Shown: positions 36,457-47,506 of the stretch, piece by piece
Layout of the letters: every line of letters begins with the position of its first letter
How positions within the stretch are numbered: the stretch's first letter is position 1
Source of the DNA: Carnegiea gigantea
Taxonomy: Eukaryota > Streptophyta > Magnoliopsida > Caryophyllales > Cactaceae
Assembly (NCBI GenBank): GCA_029747015.1
Contig: JAKOGI010000007.1
Coordinates: 516,001-580,000, forward strand
Length of the DNA: 64,000 nt
Direction: 5' to 3'
Notes under the pieces: generated by a model
What the model was told of the DNA's origin: nothing
Seen by the model: the letters and a program-made list of their open reading frames with translations, nothing else
The model's database searches: none
Made by a program: the position numbers and the translations under genes

Positions 36457-37503
36457 ATGGCGACGAATCGGGGTCCGAAGGCGTGCTTCTCCTTCGCCGC
36501 CTACGCCAAGGGCGTGATCGCTGCCCTCAAGTCCGCCGGCGTCCACGTCAGCGCCGGCTTGTCCGACGCCGAGATCTCCGAAGTGGAATCCGCCGCCGAT
36601 TTCACATTCCCGCCGGACCTCCGCGCCATCCTCGCCGAAGGCCTCCCGGTGGGCCCCGGCTTCCCTAACTGGCGCTCCTCCTCTCGCCACCAGCTCCGCC
36701 TACTCACCTCCCTCCCGGCCCTTTCCCTCGCCAAGGAAGTTTCTAGAAACAACTTCTGGGCCCACTCTTGCTGGGGGCCCCGGCCCGACAACAAGGATGA
36801 CGCCATCGCCGTGGCCCGCAGTTTCCTGGGTCGGGCCCCACCGCTGGTCCCCGTGTTCAGGCACTGTTACATCCCATCTCAGCCTGATTTGGCGGGAAAC
36901 CCCGTTTTCTATGTTCGCCGGAACGAGGTCAGATTGCTCAGCGTCGATGTCGGAGGGTTTTTCAAGGACACCCAGTTTTGGAGGAAGGATTATTTGGTGC
37001 TTCGGGGGGAGAACCAGAATGGGTTGTCGTCGGAGGCGGATTCTCCGGCGTGGGCAACGGCGGCCAGGCGGGTGGAGTTCTGGACGGAGGTGGCGGAGAT
37101 TGGGCCGAGTTTCCGGCGGTGGTGGAGTTTCGGCGCCGGCGAGTTGGGCGGGTGTTTGGAGGACGTGATGTGGAGGTTGAGGGACGCCGGATGGGGGGAG
37201 GACGACGTCAGAGAGATGATGATGATCGACGGCGATGATGCTGCGGCGGAGGAGAGGCTGCGGACGGCGGAGGAAGTGAGGGATAGAGAAGGGGTGGCGA
37301 GGCACGTGAGGAGCCTGTCACGTGAGTTGCTCAAGGGTGGATGGAGTATAGACGACGTCGTTTATTCCTTAAGTGATGAGGGGAAGATTGAGAGTGAGAT
37401 TCTTGAGGGAGAGTCTTGGGTGGACTTCCAATGTGGAGGTGGAGATGCTAATCCCACACCTAATCACAACCATAATCAGATTTCTCTGCTAATTACTCCT
37501 TGA
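36457..37503 (+). CDS. SMI1/KNR4-like (SUKH-type) domain protein, single exon, 348 aa
   Basis: Residues ~30-75 carry the SMI1/KNR4 entry pattern: GLSDAEISEVESAADFTFPP, DLRAILAEGLPVGPGFPNW. Later come FWAHSCWGPRP, a run of APPLVPVFRHCYIPSQP, then GNPVFYVRRNEVRLLSVDVGG, the usual order in bacterial and plant members. The C-terminal third is helical and acidic, with GWGEDDVREMMM and GGWSIDDVVYSL. In yeast Knr4/Smi1 links cell-wall signalling; bacterial SUKH proteins are often immunity proteins; the plant role is unknown to me. The gene is intronless and markedly GC-rich next to AT-rich flanks. The ATG follows gacgacgacaatgg and the frame stays open to TGA at 37501. An old bacterial origin is possible but unproven. 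Confidence 0.8.
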   Translation: MATNRGPKACFSFAAYAKGVIAALKSAGVHVSAGLSDAEISEVESAADFTFPPDLRAILAEGLPVGPGFPNWRSSSRHQLRLLTSLPALSLAKEVSRNNFWAHSCWGPRPDNKDDAIAVARSFLGRAPPLVPVFRHCYIPSQPDLAGNPVFYVRRNEVRLLSVDVGGFFKDTQFWRKDYLVLRGENQNGLSSEADSPAWATAARRVEFWTEVAEIGPSFRRWWSFGAGELGGCLEDVMWRLRDAGWGEDDVREMMMIDGDDAAAEERLRTAEEVRDREGVARHVRSLSRELLKGGWSIDDVVYSLSDEGKIESEILEGESWVDFQCGGGDANPTPNHNHNQISLLITP

Positions 37504-38082
37504 TTTTTGCGCAGATTTTTTTTTTTTTTTTTTTGGGTAAGCAATGCGTGTAAACATGTTAATGTTAGGCTCGAAGGATTATAGTGAAAAGGGAAAATGT
37601 TAGGAATAAAATCAAAACAAACCGATTTGTATGAATATCCGTAAGATACTCATACAAGAATTTATGCCATTGAACAAAATAATGTGTCAGCAAAGAAGCT
37701 TGTGTTTTTGGGTAAAAGCGTTGTTATAAAATGTATATCGTACATTTTAAATGTTCTGAACAAGAAGATGATGATGGGTTAAAATTTTAATACTTATAAT
37801 TAGTTATCTATTGCTAAGTTTGAGGTAAGATATGTTGGCAAACACAAATATACCACAATAGGAGTAACACTATAAGCAAAAGAAGATGTTGGGCTTAATT
37901 CTGTAAATGTGATAAACTGTAGATAATAAAATGTGTTTATATAATTTGTAAATGGTAAAATCCTTTAATATAATGCACGGTGACTATAATTTTTAGACTC
38001 AATTAAAACACATTTTGTATGCTGGTGTAAGGCCTTTATTATTTACCATAGTTTTTAAGAGAAACAATATGAAGAAGTAGAT
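37504..38082. other. Intergenic, no gene seen
   Basis: Probable 3'UTR of the SMI1/KNR4-like gene, then AT-rich DNA. It starts with a T19GGG run at 37516-37537. Confidence 0.5.
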
Positions 38083-38340
38083 TTGGAGAGGAGTCTTATT
38101 GAAAGACTTCAAGGAGGCCCGCTGAAAGCCCCTCCACAGCTCCATGAACTCATTGTGGAGATTGGCAGCCTGATGAGTCGGAATTGGGCGATTAATTTTT
38201 ATTGTGCAAAGCGCCTGGCGAACCTTGTTGCTGCAGTCCTAGCGGAGCTAAATAAGGAGCAGCAATTGGTCACAATGACTCATCTTAGATCCCCCCTAGA
38301 GGGGCTCCAAGCCGCGCTGGAACTTGATGAAGAAGCTTAA
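38083..38340 (+). pseudogene. RNase H-like fragment, probably retroelement debris
   Basis: An 85-codon frame reads LIERLQGGPLKAPPQLHELI, then EIGSLMSRNWAINFYCAKRL and ANLVAAVLAEL. The pattern (LIQGG...HxLI.EI..LLSRNW.v.f.h..R.AN.vAd.LA) is that of the C-terminal half of the RNase H domain found in plant non-LTR elements and related cellular genes. The typical His and Asp positions (SHxxREANxVAD) are changed to Cys and Ala, and the N-terminal half is absent, so it is likely non-functional. The assignment is by pattern only. Confidence 0.45.
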
Positions 38341-39333
38341 AAACAGACTTGAGAAGAAGTTGTGTCGGGAAGCTGTTGACCGGGACTGAGTTGTTTTTAT
38401 TCCTAAGGGTATGGCACATAATGTTATGTTTTGCACTTTGTTCACCTTTGATCACGTATGTTTGGTATCATAGAACTAACTAGCCTGGTGTCTCCTGGTT
38501 GTTTATTTTGCTCTCAACAACCATGACCTTGTGTCCAGCTATTCCCACTAGTAATCATGTACTATTAAGCACATTGTCGTTTCAATATATTGGTTTTCGT
38601 TGGTTCTTCAAAAAAAAGAGCAGATGAAGAATAGGCTTTGATGCCTTTCTGGAACAAGAGCAGGCTCTGATCCTTGCTAGCAATGCCGGGAACCATACGG
38701 CGTCGTTGTACACTCTGTGTTTTTAATGGATTTTAGATAATTTCTCTTATGCAAAAGGTGATACTTTGCCTATAAAACTACCAATTCAATGGCGAAGCGA
38801 GAAACATAAGATGCATGCATTTCGTTTCTCACAAAATAAGAAATTGATATCTTGTTTTTGAGCATACAAGAAACTAATCTTAATATTCAAATGTGCACAT
38901 TATAAATTACCTTAAAAGAATAGTTTTTAAAACAAATTAGTAATAATTGAAATCACATACCTAAATTGTTGTCGGTATGTACCTGTAAATCTCATCTCAA
39001 TTTCAATTTTATGTATAAATATCAATATCAATTACATTTATCTTAGAGGATAGTGTCGAAAATACAAGCCTTTTTTTTAAAAAAAAATTGTAAAATCTAT
39101 TTATTTTTACCGATCATTACTCCTAAAAAAATGATAATTTGCTTTAGTTCCGAGATCATGGCATAACAGACTATATTGTAGTTTCCTAAAATAAGCCCGG
39201 CCCAGAACCAACAAAGCCCATAGCTTTCCTCCAGGTGTGGAAGTTAGAACTTAGAACCCTCCCTCCGCTATTTTCCGACGTTTCCATCCAGTCTACTGGT
39301 TCGATTGAGAGAGAAAAACTGAGAGAATCATCA
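38341..39333. other. Intergenic and promoter of COX6A
   Basis: AT-rich DNA with A and T runs. The last 100 bases form the probable leader of the next gene. No other coding sequence seen. Confidence 0.5.
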
Positions 39334-39448
39334 ATGGCGATGACACTGGGAAAAGTCAGATCTAGCCTTCAATCTGCCCTTCGCGGTGGCCGTGGTTCTG
39401 ATCTTCTCAAGCGTGGCTTCGCATCTTCATCTCATCAGGATGCAGCTT

Positions 39449-39493
<45 letters not shown>

Positions 39494-42400
39494 GTCTGTT
39501 TCGATATGATTGCGATTCCGATGATTTACCCGATTTCGTCATTTGTATCGTACCTATATTGTTGTTAAGGTTTCGTTTCCGTTAAATTTCACAATTTTTG
39601 AGCTTTTTGTTGTGGCATTTGTCTTTTCATCTCATCACGACAAAGCTTGTATAAGTCTCTCTTTCTCTCTTGCTCATGTAACGATCTAATTGCTTTTCTG
39701 TTTGCACCCTGTCTAGGCTCCTAATCTTAAATCTTAATGTTATACCATCGGAATCATGATTCGTTGTTTCTATCATATATATAATTGTTGTTAGGGTTTC
39801 ATTTTTCTTAAATTAATGCTCAAAATTTGTGCTTTTTGGTGTGTTATGGATGTATATGAGTTGGTTTACATCCTGATTATATTCATAATCTTAAACTTAT
39901 AACGTCTGAATCACGATTCGTCATTTCTATCATCTCTATAGTTGTTGTTAGGGTTTCCTTTTTCTTACATTAACGTGCGCTATTTGAGCCTTTGGTTGTG
40001 GCATTTGCTTGGGGATTCGATCAGAAAAAAAGATGTTGATTTGTGAGTGTATTTGTGTCAGATGAGGCTAAAGAGGCTTCCAAATGGGAGAAGATTACTT
40101 ACGTTGGAATAGCTACCTGCACTGTGTTGTCCATCTACAACTTATCGAAGGGTCATCATCACGACGAGGAGCCTCCCGTGAGTTTCAGTATTTCTTTTGC
40201 CTTCTGCTCTGTTGCCTGTTGCTTTCATGATGACATTAGCATGTGAATTGTGTTGCGCATCTGATGGTTGCAATTCCTATGATGATGGAGGCTTGAGGAA
40301 ATGTAGCTTTCAATCGACATAACGTGTGATGAAACTTAAACTTTAGCTTGATTGGCATCTTAGATCACCTGTGTATTCCCTAAACCCTACCCTCTCTTGT
40401 TTTTTGGGGTGCCTGGGGGGAGGTGGGCCCTTGCCGCTTTGGGACTTTTAGAATTGTTTCTGATTTGAGATTCACCATTTCCTGTGCAATTGTTTGAATG
40501 GCTCTTGAGGATAATAAGGTTATGATGATTGATGGATGGTGGTAATTTCTGTGTTGTGTGCAGTTAATGTCATCCTAAATCCTAATGGGATGAATCATGG
40601 TTGTACTTAATTGTGATAGTGTGGGAGACGGTTGCGATGATTGCCATTGTTACTACTCCATTATGTAGTGCTATGTGAGTGAATTGACTTTATCATCTCA
40701 TTTTCCTTTTTGTGCAGCCATACCCATACTTGCACATTCGCAACAAGGAGTTTCCATGGGGTATGATTCTGCCTTTATATCTTATGCTTTGTATGCTTCA
40801 TTTCTAGCAGGTAGTGTGGATCTTGCTTTCGCAGGGTCATCTTTGGCGGGAGGTTTAAGGTTTATATTCACTTTTAGTTTAGACTTGCTAATTACATTTT
40901 CTCTTGCATCTTTTAGTGGCCTGATTCAGTGTTATTCTTATTATATTTGTTGATTGATTAGATGGATTTGTCTCCTTTGGTTGTGCTGAATCCTATTAGT
41001 CACTAGCAAACTAGATCATAACACAAGCATATAGTCTTAGGCTTTTTAAACTGCCATGTGCAGGAGGTCTGCCATGAATTTCTATGGACTTGACACCAAG
41101 TGTAGTTGTGTAGTATTATGAATTTGAGATATAAAAGTAACTGTTTTCAGTGACTTGTTTACAAAGTAAAACTAAACTTTGTGCATGTGTGCTTCCATAC
41201 ACTTACTATTGGTGAACCAGTCTGTTTGAAAGTCGGGTTTCTGGCAAGAGGAATTACTGGGGATTTTGGCCAAATATGTTGTACAAAAAACATTGACAAA
41301 AAATGAGTTATATTCATTTCTGATTTCCTTTTCATTTTTGGCTCGTTAAATATCAAGTTTAGTCAGAGGGCTCTTGGTGCCGGATTTGTAGAATTGCTTT
41401 ACTCTTACTTTGCATATGAGAAAGAAGTGGAAGAATGCATTATCTATCGTGCAGTTCCAATTTTTCGTAGCTTTCATCACACAACACGGTTCTACTACTG
41501 GTTATAAAGCCTTTGTATAAGTGCCCTAGGATTGCCATAGCCTAAAGCTTATTTCTGTGGTGAAATAACATTATTCTATAGTGGACTGTGAAGGTACGTG
41601 TACATCAAGGTCTAGAAAAATCTAGTTGAGCTCCGTGTTAGTGCTTTTCATTTGACATGATCCTTCAAGTTGGTATGTTGCTCACCACCCTAGATTCCAA
41701 GCTAAAAAAGCATATAAATGGGGAAACAGTCAAGTACTAGATTGAATTTCATGTTGGACGGCAACACTTCAAGACGGATATGGTGAGTATAGGCGACACT
41801 TGTTGGCCTTGAAATCAACAATATTTGTACTCGTACTTCTTTCCTCGTTCTTAATGCATTTGCATATAATTTGAGCTACCCCACCTTAAACCTGCACAAA
41901 GCTAATTTTTTAGCTTTTTTTTTTAGCTTTACCTTTGTCCCCCCATCCAAGACTGGTTTTTCCCCTATATTATCAATTGAAAAGACCAACATTTAAAGGT
42001 GAGATGGATAGAGAAATTTTTATTGTCATCAGTATTCAAGACGATCTTGGACTCTCTGTGATATACTGGGTACAAACTTTGCAGTATGTTATTTGTTTTT
42101 CTTCTGAGTTGATTGAGTTGATAACAGAAGCTTGCAGCTTTGCCTTGATCGTGTGGTCTCTGCCTCTTCATGGCAGCCTAGTGGCTTGCTGGTCTGTGGC
42201 AGTTGGTGATATTAATTTCCTATTTGCGGTGTCATCAATTTGACTTGCAGGATTTCCCTAGTAATTAAGGGTAACAGTATGCTAGTAGTTTGATTGATGT
42301 GCTACAGTGTGCAACCTGTCTTTTCCTCCCGGGGGGGTGCTCGTGTACCTGTGGATGTGCAATGTGTAAGTAGTTTGTCTAGTTTTGGCTTCTTGAGGTT

Positions 42401-42736
42401 GCATAATTTTCTGCATCATCATGAGAAAATTTCTTTGAAACCGGACAGGTCAATACTCCGTCTTGCGTTGTTCAAAGGGTGATGCGTTTAGATTTGCTAC
42501 TCCTGGACATGTCATGATTTAGAACATTGGTCTCGTAGTTTCGATGTCTTGAATTCGGGGAGGGGGGGTTCTTTTGGGTCGTTTAGTAGTAGAAAAAGAA
42601 GGCAAATGGGATGACTATATGATATTGTCTATGTATTTATTTTTGTCATGATTTAAGGCTTTGCTTGTTTGCCCATCTTATGTATTGTGTGTTCTTCGCA
42701 GGTCCAGATGGGCTTTTTGAGAGCAAACACCATTAA
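39334..42736 (+). CDS. COX6A: Cytochrome c oxidase subunit 6a, mitochondrial, 4 exons, 102 aa
   Basis: A nuclear-encoded small subunit of respiratory complex IV in the inner mitochondrial membrane. Exons are 39334-39448, 40062-40177, 40718-40760 and 42702-42736 (309 nt, phases 1, 0, 1). The N-terminus (MAMTLGKVRSSLQSALRGG, basic and Ser-rich, no acidic residues) is a mitochondrial presequence. EASKWEKITYVGIATCTVLS begins the single transmembrane helix (~49-67). The conserved C-terminal parts are KGHHHDEEPPPYPYLHIRNK, then EFPWGPDGLFE, ending SKHH, matching plant COX6a. The last exon is only 35 nt and lies 1.9 kb from exon 3. A (TC)19 repeat starts 5 bases after the first donor. Confidence 0.95.
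39454..39491. repeat. (TC)19 microsatellite at the COX6A intron 1 donor
   Basis: Nineteen TC dinucleotides begin 5 bases inside intron 1 (TT|GTAAG, then TCTCTC). Length variation could influence splicing of this donor. Confidence 0.95.
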
Positions 42737-43679
42737 TCAAGCTGGTTTGGTGTTTTTATTCATGGATTGATCGTTGAACCATCCGCATATTTGAAGATTA
42801 CTTTTTCTACTTTGATGCTTCAGCTTTCTATCTACTTTGTGTAGGCATGTATGGAGAGTTGGTCTTTTGGTTTTGGCTGCCTTCTTCCAAATGACAAGTA
42901 CTCAGCTGAATAAAATGCGTTGAACAATTTGATTTCCTCTTCTCCTCATTATAGTCACTTGCGGACATGATATGTATGCATTGTTTGATTCAAAGCTGAA
43001 TTCAGACGAGCACTCATGTATCAAGAGGGTTCACTATGTTTAATTAGTGTAAGTTGAGAGGGTGAAGTCAAAAGGCAACTCATGAGGCAAACCAGAAGTG
43101 ACGAAGTCGAACTGATAAACAGCAAGAATTATTGACTAGTACCAATTCCACTCATGAAATTTTGCGAGTGAGCTTATACTCCAATATTGCAAATGATCTT
43201 ACTGCCCCCCCCCCCCCCCCCCCAAAAAAAAACCTAAAGAGAATCACGACCCCATTCAAGTCATAAGTCCATACCCCGAGGACACATGGGAGTACATCAT
43301 CAAAATGGCATGTACATCCAACCAAAAAGGAAAAATGAATCAAAAGAGAGTGTTAACTTTTCTCGCTTAGATGGAAATATGACTAGTTCTTGTCTCATAA
43401 TTGCTCTCTCACAAAATTCATGCCCGAAACAGTGAGCATAGGTGCAAATGCTATAGTTAGTAAGCACTGTCCATGGAAGAACTTTAGTCAACGAATCAAA
43501 CTCTTCAATGGCAAAATGAATGACTATCTTATACACTAAGTTTGCTCCTAGTATCATAGAACAAGAAGAAAATGCCAGCATTGCAAGGATTGATCAACAC
43601 ACTACAAGCAAGAACCAAAAACATTCAACCCTAGAGTGCTGCTAAGGAAATGAAGCCGTTCGAACTCCAACAAAATGCT
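42737..43679. other. Convergent intergenic region
   Basis: The 3' sides of COX6A (rightward) and the acidic protein gene (leftward) face each other here. No additional gene; contains a C19A9 tract at 43205-43232. Confidence 0.5.
43205..43232. repeat. C19A9 junction tract
   Basis: Nineteen C are directly followed by nine A, the longest C-run in the window. Confidence 0.9.
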
Positions 43680-46004
43680 TCACTCCGCTTCTTCATTGTT
43701 GCTCTTATGGTTACCAGTGTCAGGCAGAGTGTCTAAATCAGTTCGATCCTTAATGTCTTCAGTGACCGAAGTATTATATTCACCATGGTGCTCAGCATTT
43801 GCTTCATCCGTCATGTTAGTTGGTACCTCTTTCTGGCCTTCTGACTCCACATTCGTTTCATCAGTTGTGTTAGTTGATTCCTCTTTCTGGCTATCTGACC
43901 CTTTGTTTGAAGAATCTACTTGATCATGGTTCTCCACATTCGCGTTCTCATTTGGGTTTGATTTTTGCTCTTTCTGTCCTTCTGACCCGTTGCTTGAATC
44001 CACTTGTTGCTGCTGCTCGCCATTCACATTCTCAGTTGCGTTTGGTGATTCTTCTTTGTGGCCTTCTGACTCAGCCTGTTGCTCATGTTTCTCCCCGGGT
44101 TGGCTGTCATTCACATTAGATGATCCAGTAGTCTCTTTTGAAGTAACATCGTTCGATGGGTCCTCTTTCTTCTCCTCTGAATTAGACTTGTTCAATGATT
44201 CCTCGTTCTTCTCCTCCAAATTGTTGTCCTTAGATGACTCCTCATTCTTTTGCTGCACATTGAACTTGTTGGAGGAAACAACCTCCTCTTGGGGCTTTGA
44301 ATTTCCTGATTCATTCTTTTCACCCGTTCCTACGGATGAATCTGCGGAATTACTCTCAGGATTCTCCTTCACATCTGCCTCATTATGACCAGATCCCGAT
44401 GTATCAGAGTAGGCTGTCTGTCCATTTGCGGCAGAATCTCCACCTTCAACATTGTTTGTATCGTCAGTCTTAGAGACCAAATCTGCTTGGTTGGCACCCG
44501 CATCTGTTTGGGGCTTTTCTGACACGACTTCCCGCAGATTGGAGTTATCTTCATTGCTGCTTGTGATACCTGCTGTTGTATCATTGTGAGCATTGGAGGC
44601 ATAGGTTTCATCACTGAACGCAGTAGTGTTTGCCTGTTTGTCTTCGCTAGATTCCGCAGTCTCAGTTGAGCCAGAGTGGGACCCATCACTTGTACCTCGA
44701 GTACTCAAAGAATCATCTTTTTCACTGGGTTCCATTTTTGCTGCATCAGTGACTACATTGTCATCCTGATTAGGGCTGTCCGTCTCATTGCTCTGAGTCT
44801 TGATATTTTCATTCGGATTTTCCGATGGATTTGCTTCAGTACTCGAAGAATCATTCTCCTTGCCCTGCCCATCTGTCTTTCTGTCATCCTTGTCGATTCC
44901 ATCCTTGTACTGACCCTCCGATGAGCCCAAACTGTCAATCTGAGTGTCCTTCGTCTCTGGTTCTTCGCTTTTCTTCTCATTGCTGTCTTCCACATTTCCT
45001 TTTTCTTCACCTTCAATCTGTACTGCTTCTCTTTCTTTGCTTCCTTCATGTTCCTCCTTGGCAGCCTCATCTTTCTTCTCAGTTTCCTTCTCTCCACCGT
45101 CTACCTTCTGATCCTCTTTGTTCTCCATCTCCAAATTAGTGTTTTCATTCCCTTCACTTCCACTACTCTCATTGTGATCCTCCTTCACAACAGCATTGTT
45201 CTCTTCACTGCCCATCTTTTCATTTTCATTTTCTTTACCCTCCTCCTTCCTTTCACTTGCATTCTCCTCCTCGGAATGCTTTCTTTCATTTTCAGTCGCT
45301 TTATTCTCTGCCGCATCATCATTTCCTTCACGTTCCTTCTCTTTGCTCTCTTGTTGCTGCTGTTCCTCATTATTGTTCTCTTCAACATCTTTCATCTCAT
45401 TATCAATCTCCTTGTTTTCGCCCACCTCTTTTTCCTCGGTTTTGTTCTCTTCACTAGCCTTCTCTTCCTCTTTCTCATTCTTCTCACTATCTTTAACCTC
45501 AGTTGTCTCAGCCTCTCCTTCGCCTACTTCTCGTTCTTCTTCCATCTCCTTCGGCTCAGCTTCCCTCTCCTCACTTTCCTTCTGCATAATCTCATTCTTC
45601 AGCTTCTCCCCACCTCCTACATCATCCTTATGCTCTGACTCCTCTTCAAGTCTCCCATCCACACTCCCTGTTCCTTCATCATCATTCTCTCCGAGCTTGG
45701 CATCTTCATTATCGCGGTGCTGCTGCTCCTCCTCTTCCACCTTGTGCCTCTCATCCAAAGTTGATGTTGTCTTTCCCAACCCTGGAAGATCCTTCCTTCC
45801 CAACCTCAACCGCACATTTCCCTCCTGCAGCTTTTCAGAGACATGGGTTTCGTCTCCCAATGTCTTGTCCTTGCTATAAGACCGCTGGATTTGGTAAACA
45901 AGCCAAATGCCAACACCCAATAACAGCATCAATTGCAACGCATGCTTCACCTTGAAACCTTTCTGGGACCTTGGTCCCCTCCCACGAGGCGATAGCCTGA
46001 ACAT
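43680..46004 (-). CDS. Acidic, Glu-rich single-pass membrane protein, single coding exon, 774 aa
   Basis: Residues 1-21 are strongly basic (MFRLSPRGRGPRSQKGFKVK). They are followed by one hydrophobic segment, HALQLMLLLGVGIWLVYQIQ (~21-40), and then more than 700 residues rich in Glu, Lys, Ser and Asn, with no globular domain I recognise. The basic N-terminus suggests a type II signal-anchor (cytosolic or nuclear N-terminus, lumenal tail), but topology is inference. Near the C-terminus there are imperfect ~34-residue repeats built around NVExxQVDSSN and GSEGQKEE. Similar MFR/KGFKVKH-anchored acidic proteins of unknown role occur in other plants, as I recall. The leader is split by an intron (46059-46520). 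The open frame with this composition on one strand creates long Leu/Phe/Ser-rich shadow frames on the other. Confidence 0.85.
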   Translation of the reverse strand: MFRLSPRGRGPRSQKGFKVKHALQLMLLLGVGIWLVYQIQRSYSKDKTLGDETHVSEKLQEGNVRLRLGRKDLPGLGKTTSTLDERHKVEEEEQQHRDNEDAKLGENDDEGTGSVDGRLEEESEHKDDVGGGEKLKNEIMQKESEEREAEPKEMEEEREVGEGEAETTEVKDSEKNEKEEEKASEENKTEEKEVGENKEIDNEMKDVEENNNEEQQQQESKEKEREGNDDAAENKATENERKHSEEENASERKEEGKENENEKMGSEENNAVVKEDHNESSGSEGNENTNLEMENKEDQKVDGGEKETEKKDEAAKEEHEGSKEREAVQIEGEEKGNVEDSNEKKSEEPETKDTQIDSLGSSEGQYKDGIDKDDRKTDGQGKENDSSSTEANPSENPNENIKTQSNETDSPNQDDNVVTDAAKMEPSEKDDSLSTRGTSDGSHSGSTETAESSEDKQANTTAFSDETYASNAHNDTTAGITSSNEDNSNLREVVSEKPQTDAGANQADLVSKTDDTNNVEGGDSAANGQTAYSDTSGSGHNEADVKENPESNSADSSVGTGEKNESGNSKPQEEVVSSNKFNVQQKNEESSKDNNLEEKNEESLNKSNSEEKKEDPSNDVTSKETTGSSNVNDSQPGEKHEQQAESEGHKEESPNATENVNGEQQQQVDSSNGSEGQKEQKSNPNENANVENHDQVDSSNKGSDSQKEESTNTTDETNVESEGQKEVPTNMTDEANAEHHGEYNTSVTEDIKDRTDLDTLPDTGNHKSNNEEAE

Positions 46005-46194
46005 AGTCTACTTCTCTTAACAATCTCCTTCAACAATCTCTTTCAAACGCTCAAATTCCTGGAATTATATCATATACACAAAACTACGCAAAATCAGATT
46101 TCTATCAAGAAATCAAGAATCCCTGTGTCTTATAACATTCAAGCATGGCTTGAACCCATGAATGTTTACAATAAACACAGTGAATCCAAAGGGA

Positions 46195-46213
46195 CCCCCC
46201 CCCAAAAAAAAAA
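46195..46213. repeat. C9A10 junction tract
   Basis: Nine C are directly followed by ten A, inside the predicted 5'UTR intron of the acidic protein gene. Confidence 0.85.
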
Positions 46214-46435
46214 CCCTTTTCTGGGCAGTCTTGTTTCAAAAACGGCAAGTTGTGAGTTCATCCAAAAACAGTTCCTCCCATTTTCACTTAAAACTTTCAC
46301 ACACTACATACCACCATCAAGATCCAATCTCATTGAAATCAAAGATTCACCACTCCATTAAATATGAAAATACCCACACAAAAAAAAAAAAATCGAAATA
46401 AAAGATCCCATGTTCGCACTTCATAGATGTCGTAA

Positions 46436-46459
46436 CCCCCCCCCCCCAAAAAAAAAAAA
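46436..46459. repeat. C12A12 junction tract
   Basis: Twelve C are directly followed by twelve A, in the same predicted intron, 240 bp from the previous tract. Confidence 0.9.
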
Positions 46460-46520
46460 CCCAATTTAGTATTCATGCGAAAAGATATGGGAAAAAAGAA
46501 GAACAATGAGAAGACGTTAC

Positions 46521-46975
46521 CTTGATAAGATGAAGGTTCAAGATATGGAAGCAAATCCAGCGCAGATGGAGGGAGGATACGAGAAATTAGTGAGTGGGTA
46601 TTTTCTCTCTCCTAAGAAGGGGTTAATTCTTCACTATTGTTGATGTTTGATTTGAATCTAACTAAGCAAGCCGCTACAACTCCACTTTCTTTCCAAAATG
46701 ATAAGCAAATTTATTGTTATTTATACGTGAAAAAAGTAAACCCCAAGAATTAAAAACGAAGAAAAGAAACGAAAAGAATAATAGTTATGAATGACGGATG
46801 AATTAATCAATGAAAGAAAGGAAATGTCGGTTAAGTTTGGCTCTCTCCGCGTTCTTAGATTTGGATCTCTCACTGCCCCCAACACAGGACATGACATGAC
46901 ATGGCACAACCGCTTTTTTCCACACCGCACCTCGTCTTCTCCACATCCCTCCTCCGTGCTTCTTCGTCAGACTTC
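46521..46975. other. Promoter side of the acidic protein gene
   Basis: Non-coding; the left end should hold the first leader exon and promoter. Nothing else recognised. Confidence 0.4.
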
Positions 46976-47174
46976 GGCCCTATTTAATAAACACCTGTTA
47001 GCTATTGATTATTTATACTAGCTATTAATTATTAACTATTTAAATTAACTATTTATGTTAACTGTTTAAATTAATTATTTTTTAAAAAAATATTTGATAA
47101 AAATTAACTATGTTAAAAAACTATATTAGTAAAATTTCATTTATACCCTTATTTATGAATTAGTTTTTAATTAG

Positions 47175-47454
47175 GGGTGTCTTTGGTAGGAGGGAAAATC
47201 ATTTTCCTAGAAAACGATTTTCTCATTTTACGCTGTTTGGTAGAAGTTGAAGGGAAAAATCATTTTACGGGAAAAATCATTTTACCCCATGAGAAGAAAA
47301 TTGTTTTCCATTGAAAAAGTAGGCAATTTTCCCGCTCTCTGATATTTCAATTTCATGCCCGATTTTCGTTCTCTTTCTTTACTTCTCCTTTATCTCATTC
47401 TCTGCTTCATCCTTACATCTCGCATTTTCAGAATAGCCATGGTTTAGGGTTGAT

Positions 47455-47506
<52 letters not shown>

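Larger units (their letters stand above)
46059..46520 (-). other. 5'UTR intron of the acidic protein gene
   Basis: On the minus strand the donor is AAG|GTAACG at 46520 and the acceptor is TTCCAG|GAATTT ending at 46059, giving a 462-bp intron 54 bases upstream of the ATG. It contains two CnAn tracts. Inferred from splice consensus only. Confidence 0.55.

Noticed and set aside
36700..37305. 201-codon minus-strand frame, and other frames overlapping the SMI1/KNR4-like gene
   Set aside because: GC-rich coding DNA lacks stops in other frames; no family motif in the shadows.
45048..45638. 196-codon Leu/Phe-rich open frame on the + strand
   Set aside because: It is the antisense shadow of the Glu/Lys-rich repeats of the acidic protein gene; such composition keeps several antisense frames open.
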